Shown here: positions 51,257-61,548 of the stretch, in pieces | Layout: every line of letters starts with the position of its first letter | Position numbering within the stretch: the stretch's first letter is position 1 | Assembly: GCF_000422265.1 (NCBI RefSeq) | Contig: NZ_AULL01000012.1 | Coordinates: 372,001 to 436,000 of the forward strand | Origin: Kaistella palustris DSM 21579 | GTDB lineage: Bacteria; Bacteroidota; Bacteroidia; Flavobacteriales; Weeksellaceae | Reading direction: 5' to 3' | Length of the DNA: 64,000 bases | The notes under the pieces: model-generated | What the model saw: the letters and a program-made list of their open reading frames with translations, nothing else | Databases searched by the model: none | What the model was told of the DNA's origin: nothing | Program-made: the position numbers and the translations under genes

Positions 51257-51841
51257 ATGGTTTATTCGTTAAAAGGAATTGTTCAGGAGCTTCACCCAAC
51301 CTCCATGGTTATTGATGTGAACGGTGTCGGCTATTATGTCGGGATCAGTTTACAGACTTCGGAAAAATTGGTTTTGGGTAAAGAAACGTTTTTAAACATA
51401 CAGCAGATCATCCGCGAGGATGTACATCTGCTGTTTGGTTTTAACACTATTTTAGAGAAAGAACTCTTCAATCTGTTAATTAGTGTTAACGGAGTAGGAC
51501 CGGTCTCAGCGATCATTATGCTGTCGTCATTAAGTAACAACGAGATCGCCTCAGCCATACTTACCAACAATAGTTTACTGCTTCAGAAAGTGAAGGGAAT
51601 CGGTACCAAAACCGCTGAGAGAATCATTGTGGATCTGCGGGATAAAGTCCAAAAATTCAAGGATTCCGGTGAAAATATTTCTACATTTGTAAATAATAAA
51701 GTTAAACATGAATCGTTATCTGCTTTAGAGGTTTTGGGCATACCAAAAAAGATGAGCGAGAAGATTGCAGACCGTATTCTAAAGCAAACACCCGATCTTT
51801 CAGTGGAAGATTTGGTAAAGCAAATTTTAAAAAATATTTAA
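51257..51841 (+). CDS. ruvA: Holliday junction branch migration protein RuvA
   Basis: Binds four-way DNA junctions and recruits the RuvB motor. The start is ATG 51257 (MVYSLKGIVQELHPTSMVID), giving 194 residues; an upstream in-frame start lies inside maeB. Domain I is an OB-fold (IVQELHP to LLFGFNT), domain II has the two helix-hairpin-helix motifs LLISVNGVGPVSAIIML and LQKVKGIGTKTAERIIVDL, and domain III is the C-terminal three-helix bundle (SALEVLGIPKKMSEKIADRI). The gene ends three bases before the SprA start, so they are likely cotranscribed, as in many flavobacteria. Confidence 0.95.
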   Translation: MVYSLKGIVQELHPTSMVIDVNGVGYYVGISLQTSEKLVLGKETFLNIQQIIREDVHLLFGFNTILEKELFNLLISVNGVGPVSAIIMLSSLSNNEIASAILTNNSLLLQKVKGIGTKTAERIIVDLRDKVQKFKDSGENISTFVNNKVKHESLSALEVLGIPKKMSEKIADRILKQTPDLSVEDLVKQILKNI

Positions 51842-51844
51842 CAT

Positions 51845-54800
51845 TTGGAGAAGAATAATTTTTTTCAGCATAGATTTCTAGTTTTTATTTTCTTGTTTTT
51901 TTCTTTTGCGAGCGCATTTGCACAGATCAAACCAGAGGATAGTGTGTCCGTACGTCAGGATTTTTCCATACCCAATCCTACGCGCTACGAAGCTTTTTAC
52001 GATGTGACCAGCGGCATGTATTTCCTTTACCCGAAAATTGGAAATATGGTGGTTGGCAATCCGGTTTCCATGACCACAGCGGAGTATAATCAGTATATGC
52101 TTAACAATCAGTTGAGCGCATATTATAACGAAAAATCTGCCACCAACAATCTCGGCTACCGCAAGGATCAGTCCGATGCGGTGAAAAAAGGTCTGCTGCC
52201 AAGTTTAAATATCAAGAACAAACTTTTCGAATCCCTGTTTGGCGGAAATAAAATTGAAATCATTCCGCAGGGTTTCGCCTCATTCGATATAGGCGGGCTT
52301 TATCAGAAAATTGATAATCCATTAATTCTGCCGCAAAACCGTACCAATTTTGCAATCGACATTCAACAGAGAATTCAGCTCGGACTTTTAGGTAAAGTAG
52401 GTGAAAACCTGCAGCTTAAAGCCAACTACGATACACAGAGTGGCTTTGCTTTCGAAAACCGGATGAATCTCGTGTGGCAGGCAAAAGGCACCTGGAAAGA
52501 TCTGCAGACCAAAGGTTTAAATGACAAAACTACCGGTGGCGAAGATAAGATTATAAAGAGAGTCGAGTTTGGAAATGTAAATATGCCGCTTTCTACCAGT
52601 TTGATCCGCGGTTCGGAATCGCTGTTTGGTCTTAAGACAGAATTTCAGCTGGGCAAAACCTACGGAACTCTCGTTTTCTCCCAACAGCAGGGTGAGGCGC
52701 GGAATATCATTGCGCAGGGCGGCGGCGTGATGAACACTTTTAAACTTAATGCCATTGATTATGAAGACAATCAGCACTATTATCTTGGCCATTATTTCCT
52801 TGACAGTTACGACAATGCGTTACTGAATTATCCGCAGATCAATTCGCGGATCAATATAACCAGAATTGAAGCCTGGGTTTTAGACCAGGGTTCGGGCAAT
52901 CTTCAGGATCAGAAAGGGATTTTGGGTATCCGTGATCTGGGTGAAGGAATCAGCGGTTTTCCCGATAATTCACAAAACGGACTTTATCAGGGAATTGTGA
53001 ATCTTGGTGCCGGCATCAGGGATATCAATACGGCATACAACGCCATCAACGGGCAGTCTTTTCCGAATGCCAACGGTTCTCCCGAAACATACACCGATGG
53101 CGAACAGTTTATATTCAACCGGAAAGCCCGAAAACTGAACCAAAACGAATTCAGGTTCCATCCGCAGTTGGGATATATATCCCTGAATCAGCGGCTTAAT
53201 GATAATCAGCTCCTTGCAGTATCCTATTCATTTACGCTGAATGGTGACAGCAAAGTGTACAAGGTTGGGGAATTTTCGGAAGAAAGTCCCGTGCTCATCA
53301 CAAAACTTTTAAAATCCAATACAAAAACCACCACCACCACCCCGATGTGGGATCTGATGATGAAGAATATTTATTCTTTAAACACCAATCAGATCAACAG
53401 TGATGGTTTTTTGTTGAATGTCTATCTGCGTGATGCCCAAAATGGCAAAGTGAATTACCTGCCAGGCACAGCGGTAGAAAATACCAACCTGCTGAAACTC
53501 TTCAACTGGGACCGGCTGAACATGAACAATGACTTGCAGCAAAACGGTACGACCACGGGCGATGGTATTTTCGATTTTGTACCGGGAATTACGGTTGATC
53601 CTGAGGACGGAAAAATCATTTTTACTAAAGCGAAGCCGTTCGGCGCGTATCTGCAGGGCGTTCTTGGCAGCAGCGATCCCAAGTTTGTTTTTAATGAGCT
53701 GTATGATCAGTTTAAAAATGTGGCGGCGGAAAACCGTCTCGCCTTAGGCTACACACTGGAGGGGCGGTTCAAAGGTTCGCAGGGTTCAGGGATTTCTCTC
53801 GGCGCGATCAACGTGCCGCAGGGTTCGGTAAAAGTTACTGCAAATGGTGTTCAGCTTCAGGAAGGTATTGATTATACCGTCGATTACATGTTGGGAACGG
53901 TGAATATCATTAATGAAGCTGTGAAACAATCGGGCCAGGCGATCAATATTTCACTGGAGAATCAGCTCACTTTCAACACGCAGCGAAAAAGATTTTTAGG
54001 TTTAAATCTCGAAAGAAAATTCAACGAACATTTAACCATTGGTGGAACCGTGGTGAACTACGCCGAAACGCCGTTAACCCAGAAAGTAAACTTTGGGCAG
54101 GAAGCGGTGAACAATACGATGGCCGGATTTAATATTTTGTACAACAATGAGTTACCATTCCTGACAAGGCTTACAGATAAAATTCCTTTTGTAAATACAG
54201 AAGCACCATCAAATATTAGTTTTGTAGCCGAAGGCGCGTATCTTATTCCAGGTCAAAATAACGGCATTGGCAATCAGTCTTATATCGATGATTTCGAGCA
54301 AACCACCTCGAAAATCTCCTTAAAAGAACCTGCGATGTGGAGTCTGGCTTCGAAGCCCGAAAAAAACCCTGAACCTTATTTTTCTAATGGTAATCTGAAT
54401 GATAATCTTGCACACGGGAACGGCCGGGGTTTGCTTACCTGGTACAACATTGATCCGCGATTTTATGGAATTGGCGGTGCTGCACCAAACGGAATCAATG
54501 CGCAGGCAGTTTCTAATCACGCTTCGCGACGCGTTCAGACAAAGGAACTTTATAACTCAAGGGATTTCGTAGCAGGCGAACAGTTATACACCAATACTTT
54601 CGATATCACTTATTTTCCGCAGGAAAGAGGACCTTATAACGTAAATCAAAACAGCGAATCTACGCAGGAACGCTGGGCCGGACTGATGAGGCCGATATCG
54701 GTTTCGAATTTCATTAATTCAAACATCGAGTATGTGGAATTCTGGATGATGGATCCTTATGCTGATGGAAATTCGCTGGGTGCAAATCCTAAACTCTTAC

Positions 54801-57800
54801 TGCAGCTGGGAAATGTAAGCGAAGATGTACTGAAAGACGGAAAACTGCAGTATGAAAACGGTTTGCCCACACCTAATATTCCCGCAAATACGACCACTAC
54901 AAACTGGGGAACGCAGCCAAACCAATATCCGATTCTGTACGCTTTTTCTACCGAAAACGAAGAAAGAACTGCACAGGATCTCGGCTACGATGGTTTAGAT
55001 GCGCAGGGCGAAGCCGCTAAATTCGGAACCAATTTTATAAATCCTGTCACCAATCTTGCAGATCCGGCTTCCGATGATTTTGTATTTTATCTTTCCGATA
55101 AATTTCAGGGTCCGCAGAGTTCGTCGGTTTCCGAGCGGTATAAATATTTCCGCGGCGTAGAGGGGAATTCACAGAGTAATACGCTGGAGGTTGCTACCCA
55201 AACTCCCGATGCTGAAGATATCAACCGCGATTACAATCTGGATCAAAACGAAAATTATACGCAGTACACCATTAACCTCGATAAATCAAGCCTTGGTTTA
55301 GGCCAGAAATTTATTGTGGATGAAAAAGAGGTGGAAGTAAAATTTCAAAATGGTCAGACCGGTAAAAACAAATGGTATCTCTACCGTGTTCCTGTTACGC
55401 AGTTTGATACCGGCGCAAATGAAGGCGGTGTAAAAGATCTTTCTATTCTTAATAATGTGCGTTTTGCCAGAATGCTCCTGACCGGTTTCGACCAGACTTC
55501 TACAATTCGTTTTGGGACATTTGACCTTGTTCGAAGTGACTGGAGAAAATATACCAAAGATATAGCGACAGTGGATACAGATCCCGAAGGTGTGAATCCG
55601 GTCGATAATAAAAACCTGGATGTGGGTAGTGTGAATCTTGAGGAGAACGGTCTGAACCAGCCGCCTTACGTTCTGCCGCCGGGAATCGAAAGACAGGTGT
55701 TAAGCGGTACAGCGGGTGCGCAACGACAAAACGAAGCTTCGCTTTATCTGAAAACCTCGCCTTTGGAGGCCAAGACTTCACGAGGTGTTTTCAAGAATGT
55801 AGCGTTGGATATGCGCCGCTATAAAAATCTGGAACTTTTTGTTCATGCCGAAGATGTACGCAATAATGCACAAAGCAGCAGCCTGGATCCCAATGCCAAA
55901 TTCTTTATCCGTTTTGGCAGCGATGCGACGGACAACTATTATGAATACGAGATCTCATTAAAATATACCGCAAGAAATGCCACTTCACCGATGGAGATCT
56001 GGCCATCTGAAAACACCATTAATCTGGCCATTCAAAATTTTGTGGATGCCAAATTGCGGCGCGATCAGAATTCCCAGGTCGCAATTGATGAGCGCACGGA
56101 AGACAATGAATTCAACAGCATAGATCCGAATAAAAAGATTTTTATTAAAGGTCGCCCAAGCCTGGGGAACGTAACCAATATTATGCTCGGTGTGCGGAAT
56201 ACAGATCCGGTCAATTCCAAAGATATCGTTCTTTGGGTGAATGAAATCCGTCTGTCGGAAATTGAAAACAAAGGCGGTTATGCCGGAAATGCAAGCCTTA
56301 ATTTTAACCTTGGTGATTTTGCCCTGGTCAATGCCAATGCTTCGTTCTCCACGATCGGTTTCGGCGGAATTACCGAGAAACCTGCGGAGCGCGCACAGTC
56401 TGAACTATCGGCGGTCAACATCAATACAACTGTGAACGTAGATAAGTTCCTGCCGGAAAAAATAGGTATGAAAATTCCGGTGAACTATTCCTACACCCAA
56501 ACCATTGAAGATCCAAAATATAATCCGCTGGATAATGACGTCACTTTTGAAGAGGCTCCAAATAAAGAGGAACTGAAAAAAGTCGCACGGACCTATACCC
56601 AACAAAGAAGCGTAGGTGTGGTAAATATGCGTAAGGAAAGAATGAACCCGAACAAAAAGCCCAAATTCTACGATGTAGAAAATCTTTCGGTAACCGCGGT
56701 TTATAATGATGATTTTTTCCGCGATGTGTATACCAAGAAAAACTACCGCCAATATTTGCGTGGCTACGTTGATTACAATTACAGCTTCAAACCGTGGGTA
56801 CTAAGACCTTTCAACAAAATTGTAAGCGATACTGCGAAAGCATATAAATATTTAAGACCGATCAAGGAAATTAATTTTAATCCTGTTCCTACAAGGCTGT
56901 CTTTCCGTACAGAAATCGACAGAAATTACAACGAGCTCGAATTCAGAAATATTGAGGCTATCCTTAATGGAAATTCGGCTCAGGATTTTGATGTCATTAA
57001 AAACAGAAATTTCTATTTCGGTTGGCAGTATGGCCTCGGGTTTATCTTTACCAAATCGCTGAAACTCGAGATCAATTCCGCCATGCGCACGCTGAATGAT
57101 AATCTGAATGTGTTCGATATGAACAACAGATCTATTTTCACCGATCCCTTCCGCGCCGGCCGGCCTGTTCTCTACAATCACCGCGTACAGCTGAACTACA
57201 GATTCCCGTTTGAGTATCTGCCATATCTGGATTTCATCAATGCCGAACTTGGTTATGGATTTACGTACAACTGGAACGCGCGGAGTACCACGCTCACGAA
57301 TTTTGTAAATCCGGAAACAAATCAGATCGAAAGTCTAGGCAGCATTGGCCAGAATACCAATAATATCGTAGCGACTTCGACTGTTGATGTGCCGAAATTC
57401 TTCAGCAAGTTCAAGTACTTCCAGAAGATCAATACCACTATGCAGAAACGCAAGCAGGAGATTGATTCCCTAAACAATGCGTATAATCTTGCCTGGCAGA
57501 AGAAGGGCAAAAAGAAAAGCTTCAAGAGTTATAAATTCAAGAATAAACTGAATCCGTTCCAAAGTATTGCCTTTGCGCTGACTTCCATCAAACAGTTGGA
57601 TGTCTCTTATAATGAAAACAACGGAACTGTACTTCCCGGCTTGCTTTCTGCGCCGAACTGGTATGGTTACGGCCAGACTTTGGGCGGGCCAACTTATGGC
57701 TTCCTTCTGGGTTCGCAGGCAGATATCCGCCGCACGGTCATCGAGAATGGCTGGGTTTCGAATTCGGTTTATATGAATGATCCTTACTCGCAGCTCAAAA

Positions 57801-58915
57801 GCCAGAACTTCCTGGCCAATGTGCAGATCATGCCTGTAAATGATTTCCGAATCGATGTGAATTTCCTTAAAAATTATAACAGCAACTTTATCCAGGGCGG
57901 TTTCAACGTAGATGCTGATCCGGTGATGCCTGGCTTCCAGAATTCGTTTGGAACCGATCTGATCAGTTACTCGCGTACAGCCTGGACTTTCCGCACAGCA
58001 TTTACCGACGGAAAAAGTATTTATGATACGATGTATGAAAATGCCAAACAGATCTACCAGCAGTCGGGTGGAGTTTACGATCCTGTAGATTTTGCAAACG
58101 GAAAAGGTCTAGCGGATTCTTATATTTTAATTCCTGCATTTCAGGCCGCTGTAGAAGGTAAATCTGTAAACGGCGAACTTTCAGATCCTAAAAAGGCAGG
58201 TTTCCCGCTTCCAAACTGGCGTGTAACATATTCAGGTTTAAAGAATATACCGCTAATTAACAGCCAGTTTTCAAAATTTGATATTCTTCATGGCTAGACG
58301 TCAACATACACAGCCACCGGAATTCAGTCGAGCGTAGATTACTACAATATGCAAAACAATGCTTCAGCGCCGTCGACCGACAGTTTCGGGAATGAATTTA
58401 ATCCATACACTTTCTCACAGGTGGGCTATGTGGAAGCGTTTTCGCCACTGATCGGCGCCGATGTGACCATGAGAAACAATATGCAGTTCCGCGCACAGTA
58501 TAACCGCGACAGACTCTTCATGCTCGGTCTGGTAAACCATACGCTTACCGAAGATACCGGCAAGGAATATATTGTAGGTTTCGGCTACATCATTAAGGAC
58601 CTGAAAATGAAACTTAATTTTAAAGGCAAAGCCAAAACCATTAAAAGTGACCTGAACATACGTGGCGATTTCTCTTTGCGCGACAGCCAGACGAGAATTA
58701 CAAATATCCTTCAGAATGATTCGCAGATCACCGGAGGACAGAGAATGATGAGCATTAAACTTTCTGCAGATTACCAAATGTCGCAGAACTTTAACCTCCG
58801 TTTTTTCTATGACCAGTTATTAACGAAATACAAAATTTCTACAGCGTTCCCACTTTCTACCATACGTGCCGGACTTTCTGCCACGTTTACCTTCTCGGGA
58901 AGCGGCGGTTTTTAG
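51845..58915 (+). pseudogene. sprA: Cell-surface gliding/secretion protein SprA, interrupted by an in-frame TAG
   Basis: SprA is the huge outer-membrane channel of the T9SS. The protein starts at TTG 51845 (an in-frame TAA lies directly before it and no ATG fits), with the signal peptide VFIFLFFSFASAFAQ. It reads on for 2150 codons through SprA-specific blocks such as DDFEQTTSKISLKEPAMWSL and VEFWMMDPYADG. A TAG stops it at 58295-58297. The same frame continues for 205 codons (TSTYTATGIQSS onward) to a TAG at 58913-58915, in typical SprA C-terminal sequence ending in beta strands of the barrel. One base change in a Tyr or Trp codon explains the break. The intact length would be 2356 residues, normal for SprA. 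Confidence 0.88.
58298..58915 (+). other. SprA C-terminal remainder beyond the TAG
   Basis: The 205 codons after the stop keep the SprA frame and show no second lesion. The first usable ATG is at 58349 (MQNNASAPSTDSFG), 51 bases after the stop, from which a 188-residue piece could start. It contains MRNNMQFRAQYNRDRLFMLG and ends FTFSGSGGF, with an aromatic C-terminal residue as in outer-membrane barrels. A separate fragment would lack a signal peptide. Confidence 0.8.
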
Positions 58916-58941
58916 AATTAATGATCAAACGGTTTAAATTC

Positions 58942-58970
58942 AATCCCTTTCTTTTTGAGAGGGATTTTTT
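58942..58970 (+). terminator. Terminator after sprA
   Basis: Stem AATCCCTTTC and GAGAGGGATT (one mismatch) followed by a T-run. Confidence 0.8.
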
Positions 58971-59106
58971 GTTTAATGATTTACGCAGCCTGTCCTTCAC
59001 AACTATTTCTGAAAGTAATATTCGGCAGTTGCTTTAGAAATATTCTTTAACGGAATTACTGCTTTTCACTGGAAATTCTCTGCACTTTTTATTAAAGTTA
59101 AATTCT

Positions 59107-59114
59107 TAATTTTG
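59107..59114 (+). promoter_or_regulatory. -7 box before folE
   Basis: TAATTTTG matches TAnnTTTG, 19 bases before the folE ATG. Confidence 0.5.
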
Positions 59115-59133
59115 TCTTCTTATATTTTACAAA

Positions 59134-59799
59134 ATGGATCAGGAAATTGATAATGACGACGATATCTTTACCGGCAAAGAACATACGCCACTTCGCAGCG
59201 ATGCCTTCGATAAAACACCAGCTGAGAAAATCGAAATTATCCAGGAGCACTTCCATCAGATAATGGAGACTTTGGGCATGGATATGACCGATGATTCATT
59301 GAAGGACTCACCAAGGCGCGTTGCAAAAATGTATGTGAACGAAATTTTCGGTGGCCTGCTTCCTGATAATAAGCCCGGTATTTCTACCTTTTCGAATAAA
59401 TACAAATACCGCCAAATGCTTGTTGAAAAAGACATCACGGTTTATTCATTTTGTGAACACCATTTTCTGCCGATCATTGGTAAAGCGCATGTGGCCTATA
59501 TTTCCAAAGGTCAGGTTATTGGACTCTCGAAAATTAACCGTCTTGTGGATTATTATGCAAAACGGCCGCAGGTTCAGGAGCGGCTCACCATGCAGATCGT
59601 AGATGCGCTGAAATCTGCCCTGGGAACGACCGATGTTGCGTGTATCATAGATGCAAAACACCTGTGCGTAAACTGCCGCGGGATCAAGGACACAGCAAGT
59701 TCCACCATAACCGCGGAACTGAGCGGAATATTCCGCACCAATCCTATTACCCGCCAGGAATTCCTGCATTACGTAGGAAGTCACGCAAAACTGGATTAA
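59134..59799 (+). CDS. folE: GTP cyclohydrolase I
   Basis: First enzyme of tetrahydrofolate synthesis: converts GTP to 7,8-dihydroneopterin triphosphate. The 221-residue protein has the zinc ligands Cys107 and His110 in FCEHHFLP and Cys178 in LCVNCRGIKD, plus the GKAHVAYISKGQVIGLSKIN segment (about 116-135) and the final RQEFL. These positions define type IA, the zinc-dependent form. The first ~25 residues are acidic and variable, as usual. It is followed after 51 bp by cysS on the same strand. Confidence 0.96.
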   Translation: MDQEIDNDDDIFTGKEHTPLRSDAFDKTPAEKIEIIQEHFHQIMETLGMDMTDDSLKDSPRRVAKMYVNEIFGGLLPDNKPGISTFSNKYKYRQMLVEKDITVYSFCEHHFLPIIGKAHVAYISKGQVIGLSKINRLVDYYAKRPQVQERLTMQIVDALKSALGTTDVACIIDAKHLCVNCRGIKDTASSTITAELSGIFRTNPITRQEFLHYVGSHAKLD

Positions 59800-59850
59800 A
59801 TGATCCGCTTCAGACTTATTTGCTCATCAGTCTTAAATCAATTTTAACAC

Positions 59851-61317
59851 ATGGAACTCAAAATATATAACTCCCTGTCGGGAGAAAAGGAAATCTTTAA
59901 ACCACTACACGAAAACAGCGTAGGGATGTATGTTTGTGGACCTACGGTGTACAGCAATGTTCATTTGGGAAATGTGCGTACTTTCATGTCCTTCGATTTT
60001 ATTTACCGCACGCTCACACATCTCGGTTACAATGTAAGATACGTGCGCAACATTACCGACGCCGGACACTTAACCGACGATGGTGACGTGGCAAACGACC
60101 GGTTCGTGAAACAGTCGCGGCTCGAAAAGCTGGAACCTATGGAGATCGTGCAGAAATATACGGTGGACTTCCACAAAGTTCTGGAAGTTTTCAACCTGCT
60201 GCCACCCACAATCGAGCCTACTGCCACAGGACATATCCTGGAGCAGATCGAACTTACGCAGGATCTCATTGCGAAAGGTTTTGCTTACGAAAGCAACGGT
60301 TCCGTTTACTTTGATGTTTTGGAGTATAACAGGCGCGGGCTGAATTATGGTGAACTTTCCCGCAGAAATATCGAGGAACTTTTTGCAAATACCCGTGATC
60401 TCGACGGTCAGTCGGAAAAGAAAAATCCCCAGGATTTTGCGCTTTGGAAGTCTGCTTCACCCGCACACATCATGCGCTGGAATTCTCCGTGGGGCGAAGG
60501 TTTCCCTGGCTGGCATTTGGAATGTACTGCCATGTCGACTAAATATCTTGGTGAAAAATTCGATATCCACGGCGGCGGAATGGACCTGAAATTTCCGCAC
60601 CACGAGTGTGAAGTGGCTCAGGGTAAAGCCTGCAATGGTACGGAACCTGTAAATTACTGGATGCATGCCAATATGCTGACTATGAATGGCCAGCGTATGA
60701 GTAAATCAACCGGCAACTATATTCTGCCTATGGAACTGGTTTCCGGCAGCAACGATTTTTTCGAAAAACCGTTCCATCCGGCTGTTGTAAGATTTAATTT
60801 TATGCAGGCGCATTACCGCAGCGTTTTAGATATTTCAAACGAAGCAATGATTGCCAGTGAAAAGGGGTTCCAGCGTCTGATGGAAGCGATGAAACTGCTT
60901 TCAACTACTGAATTTAAAACCGGCACCGCTTCAAGTTTCGATATAAAATCGTGGAAGGAAAAATGCTACGCGGCGCTTACCGACGATTTTAATTCGCCGA
61001 TCCTCATTTCTCATATCTTTGAAGCGGTAAATGTGATCTTTAAGCTGAAAGATGAAAAAGACACGCTTACTTCCGAAGATCTGGAAGAACTTAAAAAGCT
61101 GATGCACGGGTTTATATTTGATGTTTTAGGTCTTGAAAATATCGAAGAAAACAATAATGAAAAACTTGATAAAACTTTGCAGGTTTTGATCGATCTAAGG
61201 AACCAGGCAAGAAAATCCAGAAATTTCGATCTTTCAGACCAGATCCGCGACCGTTTGCTCGCCGAAGGTATTGAGCTGAAAGATGGCCGTGACGGTACGA
61301 GTTATTCAATTTCGTAG
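59851..61317 (+). CDS. cysS: Cysteine-tRNA ligase
   Basis: Charges tRNA-Cys. The 488-residue class I synthetase has the zinc and cysteine-binding motif [19 protein letters not shown] (Cys29, HLGN at about 38-41), the zinc ligands in WHLECTAMS and the [15 protein letters not shown] block (about 240-254), and KMSKS as RMSKSTGNY (about 285). The C-terminal DALR and anticodon-binding regions are complete, ending RDGTSYSIS. Probably cotranscribed with folE; a terminator follows at 61340-61375. Confidence 0.97.
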   Translation: MELKIYNSLSGEKEIFKPLHENSVGMYVCGPTVYSNVHLGNVRTFMSFDFIYRTLTHLGYNVRYVRNITDAGHLTDDGDVANDRFVKQSRLEKLEPMEIVQKYTVDFHKVLEVFNLLPPTIEPTATGHILEQIELTQDLIAKGFAYESNGSVYFDVLEYNRRGLNYGELSRRNIEELFANTRDLDGQSEKKNPQDFALWKSASPAHIMRWNSPWGEGFPGWHLECTAMSTKYLGEKFDIHGGGMDLKFPHHECEVAQGKACNGTEPVNYWMHANMLTMNGQRMSKSTGNYILPMELVSGSNDFFEKPFHPAVVRFNFMQAHYRSVLDISNEAMIASEKGFQRLMEAMKLLSTTEFKTGTASSFDIKSWKEKCYAALTDDFNSPILISHIFEAVNVIFKLKDEKDTLTSEDLEELKKLMHGFIFDVLGLENIEENNNEKLDKTLQVLIDLRNQARKSRNFDLSDQIRDRLLAEGIELKDGRDGTSYSIS

Positions 61318-61339
61318 GAATATATTTTTTATAATTTTC

Positions 61340-61375
61340 AACCTTTCTTAAATAATTTTTAAGAGAGGTTTTTTT
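61340..61375 (+). terminator. Terminator after cysS
   Basis: Stem AACCTTTCTTAAA and TTTTAAGAGAGGTT followed by a T-run. Confidence 0.8.
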
Positions 61376-61548
61376 GTTTCCTCAAAAACACTTTTCATTT
61401 ACACTGATAAATCGCATGTTTACAATTTAATGTTGTAAGTATGTGATTATTAGTTGTTAAAGTGGTTTTCAAAATTATATAATCCCTCGTTTTTGTCCTT
61501 AGTTTCTTTAAGAATTTCCTAAATTGCAGACATCAAAGAAAACTTTAT

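Noticed and set aside
58289..58303. Reading the sprA TAG as pyrrolysine or another recoded residue
   Set aside because: No pyrrolysine system is known to me in Flavobacteriia and nothing near the codon suggests recoding; a point mutation or sequencing error is simpler.
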